DNA of 64,000 bases from Telmatactis stephensoni. Lineage: Eukaryota; Cnidaria; Anthozoa; Actiniaria; Isophelliidae. Of this stretch, positions 33,600 to 57,280 are shown in pieces. Location: positions 248,001 through 312,000 of the forward strand of contig JALIZF010001616.1 in the NCBI GenBank assembly GCA_029948255.1. Reading direction: 5' to 3'. Each line of letters opens with the position of its first letter. Positions within the stretch are counted from its first letter, which is position 1. Below the pieces are notes generated by a model. It had not been told where the DNA came from and did no database searches. It saw only the letters and a program-made list of their open reading frames with translations. Both the position numbers and the translations under genes were made by a program.

Positions 33600-35853
33600 C
33601 TATACTCGCTCCCACACAATTACTCGGTCTCCACCATATTCTAGCACTAACACTTTACCGTCTGGAGAAATAACTACATCAATAGGCCAAATCAGTTGAC
33701 CTAAACCTGAGCCACGGCTACCAAACGACTTAACAAATTTACCGTCGTCTGTCAATACTTGAACACGATGGTTAGAAGAATCACAGACCAGAAGCATGTC
33801 TCTACCATAACTAGCAATTCTCCTTATACCATCGAACTGACCGTCTTCTTTTCCTTTAGTTCCAAATTTGTACAAGAGAGCACCATTCTCATCAAAAACG
33901 TCAACATGGGCCAGCTGTTGGCCCTGCTGATTGTAATATGATACAAAGTATTTATGGTTACAATAAGCAATGTACGATGGATTGTTTCCAGTAGTACGAA
34001 TTTCTTGAACAACCTGTCCACACTGTTTACTCAACAACTTTATACCTGACCGAGTTATGTCATCAAGGTTCTTACAGCACACTGCGATGTGTTGATCGGT
34101 AACACATATTCCATTAAGTAAATTTCTTGGTTCTTGTCTGTAGACAGTTCTAAGGTAAGTACCATTGATATCGAATTCTTGAAGCCTACCATATATCCTA
34201 CCTGGATTATCGCTAACAAGTACGTTGTTTTCATTCATGGCCACTCTACGTGGGTAGAACAGTTGACCATCTTCCGTTCCTTGTCCACCAAACTGTCGTA
34301 TAAAGTTCCCATCAGCATCAAGTACCACAATGCGATCATTATAAGTATCAGCAATGATTACCTCTTCATTAGCACTTACTGCAAGTGAATTGGGAAGATT
34401 CAACCTTTTAGTTCCATATTTCTTGTTAACTCCATAGATTTTCACAGCCTTAAAGTCAACTTTACCACGCAGTGTCTTTGGAGAATCCTTGACTTCTTTT
34501 CCTCCAATACTCACCAGCATGTGGTACGCTGACGGTTTCTCTGCTTTATACGTCACGATAAATTTCCCACGTTCGGTTTCTGTGAGTTCGTTTTCAACCT
34601 CAAAGCCGTCATCATCTTTGATTTGTACATCAATAGAACCGAGATTTGTGTAGCAAACTTGGTTACAGGAATTCTTTGTTACGAGTTCACATTGCCTGAT
34701 TGAACAACTATTTTTAACATTACTCAGTAATTCCACTATGGAACAGCGAGATGGGTCTGTTACGCTCTCTTCAATATGGCCGAGGTCTTGCACAGGTTGT
34801 GCGACTGTAGTTGTAATGTATCGCACTGTTCTGTTTCGTTTGATATTTGATTGTGATTTTAAGATAGATCGAGGATTTCTCAAAAGCTCTTGGCATCGTT
34901 GAGGGAATTGACTTTCAAGAACAAAATGAGCAAGGTTTTGATCTTGTAAAGCTTTTCCCTGCTTATTCAATGCATCCAGCTGTTCAATGGCGGCAGAAAT
35001 TTGTCTTTGCTCCTCATCATTTCCTGTTTTGTGTTGCAGAAGCATTGCATCCAAGGTTTTTGTTATGCTGGTTTGATGATTTTGTAAAATCTTGATTTGA
35101 GTTTGTACTGCATCGCACACTTCCTTCTTGGCTGCGCTGACTTCGTTCTCCAAACGTTTTATGTTTTGCCTGGACAGTTCAAGCTCTTGCAAAAATCTCT
35201 GTCGCTGCTTGTTTACACGATCCAATTCTTGATGGATAAATCGCTTGATTTCTTCAGCTTTGTCTTCGACACCAATTTTGTCGTGACCGTCATGAACTGT
35301 GACAGTGCACTTTGGACAAATGGATTGATGGCAAGTTTGACAATAGTACTCTAACTTGTATTTTTCGTGGAATTTTATTGAGCACCGTTGTTGATTAGTG
35401 ATGTAGGTGTTCACATGTTCTCGCTTTAGGTCACCAAACAAAGTCACTTGATGGTCTCGGAGTTGTTTGATTGTAATGTGGGCGTTCTTGCAGCCAGCGC
35501 AAACCATGCCTTCGCACTCAGGACAGAAAGCAATTAAAGTAACATTTTTCTCGCAAGAAACACAGTTTGGGAGGTTAAGCTTGTCTTGTTCGTTTGCTTT
35601 GGTTTTCATAGCAAGAAGGAGTTCCTTCAGAGACTCGAGATGGAATGAAGATTTGAGCTTTGTTATGTCGCCATGGATGGGTGCCATGCAAGTAGGACAA
35701 GTAAATCGCTGTCTTCGGGTCCTGCACGATTCCTTCCATTTGACACAAGCTGTGAAGACATGGAAGCGTCTTGGGCTCGTTAAAGATGTCTTGGCAAATT
35801 ATACACGTAAGTTCTTGTTCTAAACTTGAAACGAAATCATTGAATTCAGCCAT
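33600..35853 (-). pseudogene. TRIM-NHL protein with a frameshifted RING
   Basis: TRIM2/3/71-type protein, normally a RING E3 ubiquitin ligase/RNA-associated factor. The 695-codon frame 33600-35687 holds in order two B-box zinc fingers (CVSC...CPEC; CQTC...CPKC...HDGH), a coiled coil (about residues 140-250), a filamin/ABP280 domain (about 310-400) and NHL repeats to the C-terminus (ADTYNDRIVVLDADGNFIRQ, CDSSNHRVQVL). The first half of the RING (CIICQDIF...CLHSLC) starts at 35853 in one frame. The second half (FTCPTC) is in the frame of the main ORF, extending up to about 35738. The frames part near 35738-35746, and the Cys expected just after SLCQ is missing. This is either a RING-inactivating mutation, so that translation starts at 35687, or a sequence error. 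The rest is intact. Confidence 0.85.
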
Positions 35854-37353
35854 TCTGCAGTCTGGCGTCGTTTGACTGGCGATTCCGAGAACTGCAGGAT
35901 GTAGTTAGAGAGGAGTCTAGATTTCCAGCCTTGCGTGACGAGAATAAACTTGTCCTTAAATTCAATTCTGGTTTTCAATTCACTAGTGATTTTAGATCAG
36001 TGATCTCAGTTGCAAAGTGTGAATAAACACAATCTAATAATTATTCATTGCTAAATCCTTACAAAAATCATAGGTACAAAGAAAGAGGAAAATGAAGGGT
36101 TTAGACAGTTTTTGATTTTTGGAATAGTTTCGTCTGAAAACATTTATCACGGGATAAAGGTCATCCCAAAAATTTACATACTCGATGAAGCATTAGAAGA
36201 TAGTTATGAAGAATAAAACTTTAGCCGCCTGTGCACAGGCACCGAGGAGGGAGGGAGGGGAGAGGTAGGAAGGGAAGGGCCCCCTCCCCGAACCCTTCAT
36301 TTCCTCCTCTATTCCCCACCCACCGAAATAATATGTCTTTAATTAAAATATTTTGCTATCCTTATATTGTTTTACCTTTTCTTTTTCATATCTAACTTCC
36401 AAAATGAGGTATACGATGAATAATTCACTCCGAAAATTTTTACAAACTACAAGTTTGGCAAACTGCAGATTTCGTTTCTTTCTTTTCTCAGGCTGCTGTA
36501 GGCTGTACCTGACTGACGTGTTCGCTTTTAGTATTACATTGTGTTTGTTAGTACACATGAAGTATCGCTATACAGTCACTGGAGACATATGACGTAACTG
36601 TGAACATCAGCTTCAATTATTCCATTTGTATTAAAACTCTTTATATTGATTTTAAAATATTAACAATCTCTCTTCATAAATGTAGAAATCTATTATTGAA
36701 TATTGTCAACGGCTTAATATACTCTTCTAGTCAGGTCTATATCTTTTTTTGGTCTTCTTCTGCTTCTCAGTAAAGTTGCTTAACATGCGATGTTTTAAGT
36801 AGTTAAACTGAGCTTTGAGTGCTTTTACTCAATTACTAGAAGCACTGAACTACTGAATTATTATCTCTTATATACTGAAATACTGTAATTAATGTTCTGG
36901 GTTTGGTTGGTAGATGAATGTCTTGTACCCGCTAATGCAATAAACTACAGTATTTACTGTATTTTATTCCATTTTTAGAGGTGCATGCAGGATCCTTATA
37001 ATAATATATATGATAATAAAAAACTTTTTAGTTTAGTGAGGGTGAAAATAAATAGCTAAAAACTAATAAACTTGTTGCCCTCGAAAGAAATTAATTACAA
37101 AATTACAAAATCTAAAAATATTGATCTATATATAAAGAACAATCTATAAAAATATGTATACAACAATCAAAATCAAATATCAATGGAATTTGAAAAAGTT
37201 GAATTTATATATTACATCTCCACATACTTTAAGAGAGAAATAATCGAAAAAAAACACATTGCGTGCATTTTTGATATGATAGGGCCGCTTACACCAAGCT
37301 GTGGTTTATTGAAAATTCTTTACTCTGATTGGCTTGCTACTTTGCACACCAAC
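35854..37353. other. intergenic between TRIM-NHL and receptor kinase
   Basis: The upstream region of the TRIM gene is followed by purine/pyrimidine-rich low-complexity DNA (36240-36320) and an AT-rich repeat (37010-37085) also found at 30640-30720. No gene seen. Confidence 0.5.
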
Positions 37354-49550
<12,197 letters not shown>

Positions 49551-50034
49551 CGCCGGCAGGTTTGGATTGTGAATACGGCAAATATTAATGAAGACGAAAT
49601 TGAATGTGAGTTTAAGATTCAGTAAAAAAAATTGTCTTCACACAGGAAGTTAAACACTAGTTATGTTTTCTATAATTAAATTAAAGAAAAAAATGTTTTT
49701 GAAGTTACTGTGAAATAGTGAACGCATGTACAATAAACAAAACAAAACAAAAACACCGGAATTCATTGAATGTTTTTGAAATACAGTTAGTTAAACTGCC
49801 TTTACACAGGAAACTAATACTTATAAAGCGCTTATAAACCGATATTACTTAAAGCGCTTATAAACCGATATTACCCTAATTCATAAGCAACCGTTTTCGC
49901 TTAGCTAACGAGCAGCCAAGAGTTCACTATCCATCCCTGGAAGTACGAGCCTTCGATAGTTTGTGTTTGCGTTGTAAGGTTCTAATTTTCTTTAACGCAC
50001 TTTTAGGAAACTAGTTTCGTCCATACATAAGCCG

Positions 50035-50240
50035 TGGGTACACGAGCGGCTTTTGCTTGCACAGGCGACGCGACGTTTTGAAATCTGAAAATCACACGTG
50101 TAGCCACCCTTGTACATTAGCGACGTGACGGCTAAAAAGTCGCAAAACAGTCGCTAGAACGAAATTCAACGAAATTTTGACGACTTTTTTGCTGTCGCGT
50201 CGCTTATGTACAAGGGTGGCTACACGCGTGCTTTTTACTG
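50035..50240. mobile_element. foldback element upstream of the kinase gene
   Basis: CACGTGTAGCCACCCTTGTA at the left pairs with TACAAGGGTGGCTACACGCG at the right, continuing through AGCGACG and AAAAAGTCG. Confidence 0.75.
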
Positions 50241-50329
50241 TTCGTCGCTCGCCTTAGAAATATAAAAGAGACCGGTGCAAGTAAAATCAACATGAAAGGA
50301 CTAGTAAGATTACTAAGCATGATATCTGA

Positions 50330-50664
50330 AATAAAAATAAATATAAATACCTGTTTATTTATTAAGTGTCCAATGTCTTCTAGTGCTTTACGCACTAACT
50401 GGGGTACACTGTACTCTCACACACACTACCACTACATTCTAATATTCTATACATACAACTCTCAACTCACTAGTTTGTTTTTACTGGGAGAGGAAAACCG
50501 GAGGACCCGGAGAAAAAAACTCAAAGCAAGGGAACGAAGAAATTCAAGCCACATGTATACATGAGTTTGCTGAGTTTGTTAGTTCGGCCCCGTCCGGGAA
50601 TCGAACCCGGGACCACAGAGGTGACAGACCGGCGCTTTTAACCGCTCGGCCACCCTTACTCCCC
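50330..50664 (-). mobile_element. tRNA-derived SINE
   Basis: Minus strand head: GGTGGCCGAGCGGTTAAAAG (A box) and CCCGGGTTCGATTCCCGG (B box plus T-stem); body with TCTCCGGGTCCTCCGGTTTT; AT-rich end with AATAAATAAA near 50335-50365. The acceptor stem does not pair, so it is not a tRNA-Ser gene. Confidence 0.75.
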
Positions 50665-51034
50665 TTAAGAATCTTCAATGTTGATGCTATACCTTAACGT
50701 TTCTCTATACAGATGACAAAATTTTTTGTTCAAACAAACTGAAGGGAATATCTTCGATACTTTGAGACAGCAAAAGTTTCTTTGTCATCTCCATTATTTG
50801 GAATCAAAACAAACGTTTTTATCATTTCTTCAAACATATCAAAAAATGACATTTTTGCCTTAAAAGGTGAAACTGTCTTTACACAGGAAATAGGTACACG
50901 CGTCATAGCACCAGTCATGTTTTCTGTACATGAAAATGAAAAAGTCGTTTATGCTAAAATTATTGTAAACGCATGCTCAGTAAACAAAGTAGCAAAATGA
51001 AAATAGATTAATGAATTTATTAATAAATTTATTT

Positions 51035-51366
51035 CTCCTGTTCTAATCAAATTACACTGGCTTCCTGTTGCTGACCGTATCAAATTCAAGATTCTTCTTA
51101 TCACATATAAATCACTCTACGACTTGGCTCCATCATACATTTCTGAAATGATTTCTCGTTATCATCCACCAAGACGTCTACGTTCTTCTTCTTCTCTTCT
51201 TCTTGAACATAAAAAGTATCAACTAAAATCTTATGGCTATCGTTCTTTCTCCGTATCTGCACCTGAGCTCTGGAATGCTCTTCCATCGTCAATCAGGAAC
51301 AGTGATAGCTTGTCTTCGTTTAAAACATCTTTAAAAACTCAAAAAATAAAAAAAAATAAAAATTGA
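51035..51366 (+). pseudogene. CR1/L2-type LINE, C-terminal end of the RT protein
   Basis: A frame with LHWLPVADRIKFKILL, then YKSLYDLAPSYI, RSFSVSAPELWNALPSSIR and SSFKTSLKT is the standard C-terminus of CR1/L2-clade reverse transcriptase proteins. It is 5'-truncated and ends in A-rich sequence followed by (TTGAA)n. Confidence 0.85.
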
Positions 51367-51483
51367 ATTGAATTGAATTGAATTGAATTGAATTGAATTG
51401 AATTGAATTGAATTGAATTGAATTGAATTGAATTGAATTGAATTGAATTGAATTGAATTGAATTGAATTCAATTGAATTGAAT
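51362..51483. repeat. (TTGAA)n pentanucleotide array
   Basis: About 22 units with one substitution; directly follows the LINE end and is probably its 3' tail. Confidence 0.97.
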
Positions 51484-51670
51484 TTCTGTCTTTTATATAT
51501 TATTTCAGAGCGCTTAGAGCAGCACTGTATGGAGTTAGATTAGTGACAAAATTCAAGGTTGTTTCTTCGTATAAATGTCCCCAAATGACGTCATTTTCAC
51601 AATAAGATACATTTGTTTTAGAATAACCTTCACAATTAAACATATATATATTAGACTATACTGTACGTAC

Positions 51671-54150
51671 TAAGCGTTCTATACGTTCTATAGGTTCTAC
51701 AGGTTCTATACATTCATTACGTTCTAAGCGTTCTATACGTTCTATACGTTCTAAGCGTTCTATACGTTCTATTCGTTCTATACGTTCTAAGCGTTCTATA
51801 CGTTCTATACGTTCTATACGTTCTATACGTTCTATACGTTCTATACGTTCTAAGCGTTCTATACGTTCTATACGTTCTATACGTTCTATACGTTCTAAGC
51901 GTTCTATACGTTCTATACGTTCTAAGCGTTCTATACCTTCTATACGTTCTAAGCGTTCTATAGGTTCTAAGCGTTCTATACGTTCTATACGTTCTATACG
52001 TTCTATACGTTCTAAGCGTTCTATACGTTCTATACGTTCTATACGTTCTATACGTTCTATACGTTCTAAGCGTTCTATACGTTCTATACGTTCTAAGCGT
52101 TCTATACGTTCTAAGCGTTCTATACGTTCTATACGTTCTAAGCGTTCTATACGTTCTATACGTTCTAAGCGTTCTATAGGTTCTAAGCGTTCTATACGTT
52201 CTATACGTTCTAAGCGTTCTATACGTTCTATACGTTCTATACGTTCTAAGCGTTCTATACGTTCTAAGCGTTCTGTACGTTCTAAGCGTTCTACACGTTC
52301 TAAGCATTCTATACGTTCTATACGTTCTAAGCGTTCTATAGGTTCTAAGCGTTCTATACGTTCTATACGTTCTAAGCGTTCTATACGTTCTATACGTTCT
52401 AAGCGTTCTATAGGTTCTAAGCGTTCTATACGTTCTATACGTTCTAAGCGTTCTATACGTTCTATACGTTCTAAGCGTTCTAAACGTTCTATACGTTCTA
52501 TACGTTCTATACGTTCTAAGCGTTCTATACTTTCTATACGGTCTATACGTTCTATACGATCTATACGTTCTATACGTTCGAAGCGTTCTATACGTTCTAA
52601 GCGTTCTAAACGTTCTATACGTTCTATACGTTCTATACGTTCTAAGCGTTCTGTACGTTCTAACCATTCTATACGTTCTAAGCGTTCTATACGTTCTAAG
52701 CGTTCTATACGTTCTATACGTTCTATACGTTCTAAGCGTTCTATACGTTCTAAGCGTTCTAAACGTTCTATACGTTCTATACGTTCTATACGTTCTAAGC
52801 GTTCTATACGTTCTAAGCGTTCTGTACGTTCTAAGCGTTCTATACGTTCTAAGCGTTCTATACGTTCTAAGCGTTCTATACGTTCTAAGCGTTTTATGCG
52901 TTCTATACGTTCTAAGCGTTCTATAGGTTGAAAGCGTTCTATACGTTCTAAGCGTTCTATACGTTCTATACGTTCTTTACGTTCTAAGCGTTCTATACGT
53001 TCTAAGCGTTCTATGCGTTCTATACCTTCTAAGCGTTCTATAGGTTCTAAGCGTTCTATAAGTTCTAAGCGTTCTAAGCGTTCTATACGTTCTAAGCGTT
53101 CTAAACGTTCTATACGTTCTAAGTGTTCTATACGTTCTAAGCGTTCTATACGTTCTATACGTTCTATACGTTCTAAGCGTTCTATACGTTCTAAGCGTTC
53201 TATACGTTCTAAGCGTTCTATAGGTTCTAAGGGTTCTATACGTTCTAAGCGTTCTTACGATCTAAGCGTTCTATACGTTCTAAGCGTTCTATAAGTTCTA
53301 AGCGTTCTGTACGTTCTAAACATTCTAAGCGTTCTATACCTTCTAAGCGTTCTATACGTACTATAGGTTCTAAGCGTTCTATAGGTTCTAAGCGTTCTAT
53401 ACGTTCTATACGTTCTATACGTTCTATCCGTTCTAAGCGTTCTATACGTCCTAAGCGTTCTATACGTTCTATACGTTCTATACGTTCTATACGTTCTATA
53501 CGTTCTAAGCATTCTATCCGTTCTAAGCGTTCTATACGTCCTAAGCGTTCTATACGTTCTATGCGTTCTATACGTTCTAATTGTTCTAAGCATTCTGTTT
53601 TCTAAGCGTTCTAAGCGTTCTATATGATCTAAACGTTCTAACCGTTCTAACCGTTCTTGGCGTTCTATACGTTCTGAGCGTTCGATGCGTTCTTAACGTT
53701 CTAAGCGTTCTATACGTTCTATACGTTCTGAGCGTTCTAACCGTTCTAACCGTTCTAACCGATCTAACCGTTCTATACGTTCTATACGTCCTAAACTTTC
53801 TAAGCGTTGTACACGTTCTAAACGTTCTAAGCGTTATATACGTTGTGAGCGTTCTATACGTATTTTACGTTCTAAGCGTTCTATACGTTCTATACGTTCT
53901 AAGCGTTCTATACGTTCTAAACGTTTTATACGTTCTTTACGTTCTACTCGTTCTATACGTTCCAGCGTTCTAAAGGTTCTATATGTTCTCTGCGTTCTAT
54001 AGGTTCTATGCGTTCTAGGCGTTCTATACCTTGTAAGCGTTCTCTACATTCTAAGCGTTCTATACGTTCTAAGCGGGATCCTCTAAGCGTTCTTGACGTT
54101 CTAGACGCTCTTACTAGCGTTCTTTCCGTTTTAGGCGCTCTATATGTTCG
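51671..54150. repeat. left CGTTCTATA/AGCGTTCTA satellite array of element G
   Basis: About 250 units of 10 bp, TTCTATACG(T) or TTCTAAGCG(T), in mixed order and getting more divergent toward the inside. The minus strand reads as long RTYRTLRTYRT frames, a by-product of composition. Confidence 0.97.
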
Positions 54151-55577
54151 AATGTGCGCCCTCTTCCCCCTCGATCCTTCAATGCTCTTACTACGGTATT
54201 GAAACCTAATCGAGCTACACAGAACGGAAATAAGTCGAAACATTGGTGTGAAATCACTGAAGATTGAACACGGGACCTCTCTCACCTAAGGCTGTTACAA
54301 TTACAGTAACGAACGAGATGGTTCCCTGGTTCACGTTTATTGAAACCCGTAATTGCGCTTGCGCGACTAAGACATCACTAATTAATTATAACATTATGAC
54401 AAAGGCAGCGAACTAAGCAACTGTGCCATCCTTGCTCCTTAAACGTTCTATAAGGTTCTATACGTTCATCTGCACTCCTGTCCTCTCCTGGAATGCCAAA
54501 CAGTAAATCCGTAAAGTGATTTTGTCAAATTTAATACCATTTTGCTGAAAAACCAAATGTTTGAGCGTAAAGACCGGCTTAGCGCAAATCAAATTAGCTC
54601 GCTGAACGTAACGACAAGTCCCTAAGACCTCACAATGATTTTTCCAGCTAAAACAATGACAAAAGTTCGCAAGAAAGCAGGTCCCAGTGATTTTATAGTA
54701 AGCTAAAATGACGACACAATTAAGACACAAGGGAAATCGTTCTACATACTTTATTCGCACTGTATTATATCACTAGAAAATCAAGAGCCAAGACACGTCT
54801 ATAACTACAGAAAGTAAAATAATGAAACAGGACGCAAATGAATCCTTTTAGCAACAACCCACTTTAATCGGTTGCACTACTGAATCAATCGCATAAAACT
54901 TAAAAGCTAAGACAAAAGATGAAAGTGAAGTCGTTAGCTTTATTCGACTACATCACTGAAAAGAATCAAGACATAAGATCATCTAAAGATAAACTAGTGA
55001 CCCAAGACTCAATTAAAAGTTATTTTTCTTCACACACGCTATATACGCTATTTTGTACTAAATTCATCATGCAACAAGAGAAGAATCAAACGCAGCTAGG
55101 GCAAAATGCTCTCCGCACTTTAATACTTCTTCAGGAACTGTTTTTCAAATGCCTTTTAAAAATTCTCTCCTTGCGCGTCAAAAAAGACAAAAAATAAAAT
55201 ACAATAAAATGAATAAATTAAACAAACTGCCGAACAGTAATTCCTTGATTTGTTCTGGGAAATATATAAGATTACGTCCACACTAACCCGACTAAATTAA
55301 AAAACGCAATTTTTTTGTTACGGTTAGACCTTCCGTCTACACTAAAACGACGTTTCCCTTTGTCGGAGCTACAAAAAACCTAGCAAAAATTATTTGTTTT
55401 CAAATTTATCCGGATTAGTGTGGTTGTGGTTGCGCAAGATGACCTCGAATGCCAGTGCATTTGCATATGTTTGCACGGCTCATTCCTTACACAAAACGTT
55501 TGTACTAATTAATACTATTTTGTATACTAATATTTCCCAGATGTTGAGATGTTATCGTTAACCCGTAAAATACACTT
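54151..55577. other. interior of element G, unassigned
   Basis: Includes one isolated array unit near 54440-54466 and a 92-codon Lys-rich frame at 54919-55197 (+) without a recognised domain. Nothing else could be supported. Confidence 0.4.
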
Positions 55578-55701
55578 TAGAGTGATGTCTAAACGTCAGA
55601 AAGACATAAAACAATCGATTTTGGGTCTACTAATGTCTAATAGTTTACCATCTAGTGACGTTTGCATTATTTCACGGGTTTAGACTAATACCATCACTCT
55701 A
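55578..55701. mobile_element. MITE, TAGAGTGAT family, nested in element G
   Basis: TAGAGTGATGTCTAAACG at the left and TTTAGACTAATACCATCACTCTA (last 9 bases shared) at the right; 124 bp. Confidence 0.7.
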
Positions 55702-56112
55702 TGCGTTCCAATGATTACATTGTTACTTGCATCTGATTAAATTTTTTTTTGTGAAACGAATTTTTTTAACAGTAACGTTTCATTTTCAAACTGATAATGC
55801 AAATAATACACGAACTAAATATAATAAAAGTTGTCAACGGCAATTATGGATAACGTGAGTTTTTGCAACATTCATTTCTCGTCATTTTTGTTGGGGTTTC
55901 TCTCTAACTGCCTTTTCCAGTATGCTGAGAGCCACACCCTCAAAGATTCTTCATGTCCTTCAATGCGTTCTTTTATTTGGAGTAGGGATTTTGCTAAAAT
56001 TTCAGGTAGGACACTTGCCGCTGAACACACCACTATTTCCAAGTATTTCTTGTTGTAGTCATGTCATGCCTTGCCCTTTTTCGTGGTTTTCCGTTAGCAC
56101 TTTGGGAAGAAA

Positions 56113-56788
56113 TTAAATATCTCTTTGTTGTCTAAAGGGATTTCGACAGCACCTGCAGCGGCAGTTGTCATTGCACGCTTCCTCATTTTTGAGGCAAGGG
56201 CATCTTGAAGAATATTCACTACCTGGCTTTGTGAAACAGTGTTCAACATTACTTTTACCATGTCTATTCGCGTTTCTGAAATCTGAAATCTGAAATCTTT
56301 TTACCGCAAGTGCAGGATTTGATTTTTTTTCTTTGGTTTTCTGTTGCCTTTCTTGGCTCATGAATTGACGAACGTTCCGACAAACAACTATCAGCTGTCG
56401 TTGCGCTGTAATGTCCGAGACCATTCTGATTATAAGCAATATAAATGACTTGAGCATTGTCCATTGCATTATCTGGCGTTATAAAAATCACAGGTATACT
56501 TGCCAGTGAAGAAAAAATTACAATGGGTGTTTGCAGAACATTAGCAGCAGCGAGTGACATGAGATTTCCCAGCTCTCCCATGAATATGCCTGACTGTCTA
56601 AATAATGTTGCTTCTGCAATCAAATCAGTATGTAGAAAAGGCTGATGCCTATCTTGATGGGATAGCCATTCGTCTACCACTAACTGTATCAACGATTTCA
56701 GACGCTTAGAATGTATAGAACGCTTAGAAGGTATAGAACGCCTAGAACGTATAGAACGTATAGAACACTTGAAACATACAGAACGCAT
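56113..56788 (-). pseudogene. OTU-like domain with Cys-rich tail, element G ORF
   Basis: From about 56690 the minus strand encodes an OTU-type C-terminal half (GELGNLMSLAAANVLQTP, VIFITP, IAYNQNGLGHYSATT with the His of the GxGHY motif). Then come CTCGKK and, after a frame change at about 56265-56290, CPCLKNEEACNDNCRCRCC and a stop at 56113. OTU domains are deubiquitinase-type cysteine proteases, and OTU plus CXC-like tails occur in some transposon proteins. The catalytic DGxC part would lie where the array now is, and a triplicated GATTTCA unit sits at the frame change, so the gene is broken. The first 25 codons are translated array. Confidence 0.6.
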
Positions 56789-57225
56789 AGAACCTATAGA
56801 ACGCAGAGAACATATAGAACCTTTAGAACGCTAGAACGTATAGAACGAGTAGAACATAAAGAACGTATAGAACGCTTAGAACGTATAGAACGCTTAGAAC
56901 GAAAGAACGCTAAGAACGTATAGAACGCTTAGAACCTATAGAACGTATAGAACGCTTAGAACGTATTGAACGTTTAGAACGCTTAGAACTTATAGAACGC
57001 TTAGAACCTAAAGAACGCTTAGAAGGTATAGAACGCATAGAACGCTTAGAACGTGTAGAACGCTTAGAACGTATAGAACGTATAGAACGCTTAGAACGTA
57101 TAGAACGTATAGAACGTATAGAACGCTTAGAACGTATAGAACGTATAGAACGTATAGAACGCTTAGAACGTAATGAATGTATAGAACGTATAGAACCTAT
57201 AGAACGTATAGAACGCTTAGTACGT
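56690..57225. repeat. right satellite array of element G (inverted)
   Basis: AGAACGTAT / AGAACGCTT units, the reverse complement of the left array, about 54 units. Confidence 0.97.
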
Positions 57226-57280
57226 ACAGTATAGTCTAATATATATATGTTTAATTGTGAAGGTTATTCTAAAACAGATC

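Larger units (their letters stand above)
51613..57277. mobile_element. element G: inverted ends plus subterminal satellite arrays
   Basis: About 60-bp inverted ends (TTGTTTTAGAATAACCTTCA ... TACTGTACGTACTAAGCG) identical except for the outermost base, AT on both sides. Left array 51671-54150 and right array 56690-57225 are built from the same unit in opposite orientation. The middle (54150-56690) holds an OTU-like/Cys-rich ORF, a nested MITE and unassigned DNA. It splits element E within a sequence recoverable from E's other arm. Confidence 0.85.

Noticed and set aside
50580..50664. tRNA-Ser gene
   Set aside because: A and B boxes and a T-stem are present, but the acceptor stem does not pair and a SINE body follows.
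51717..53593. RTYRTLRTYRT and RSIRSKRS proteins (up to 316 codons)
   Set aside because: Translations of the element G satellite.
54919..55197. Lys-rich 92-codon ORF in element G as a transposase part
   Set aside because: No catalytic or DNA-binding motif could be seen; kept only as unassigned interior.
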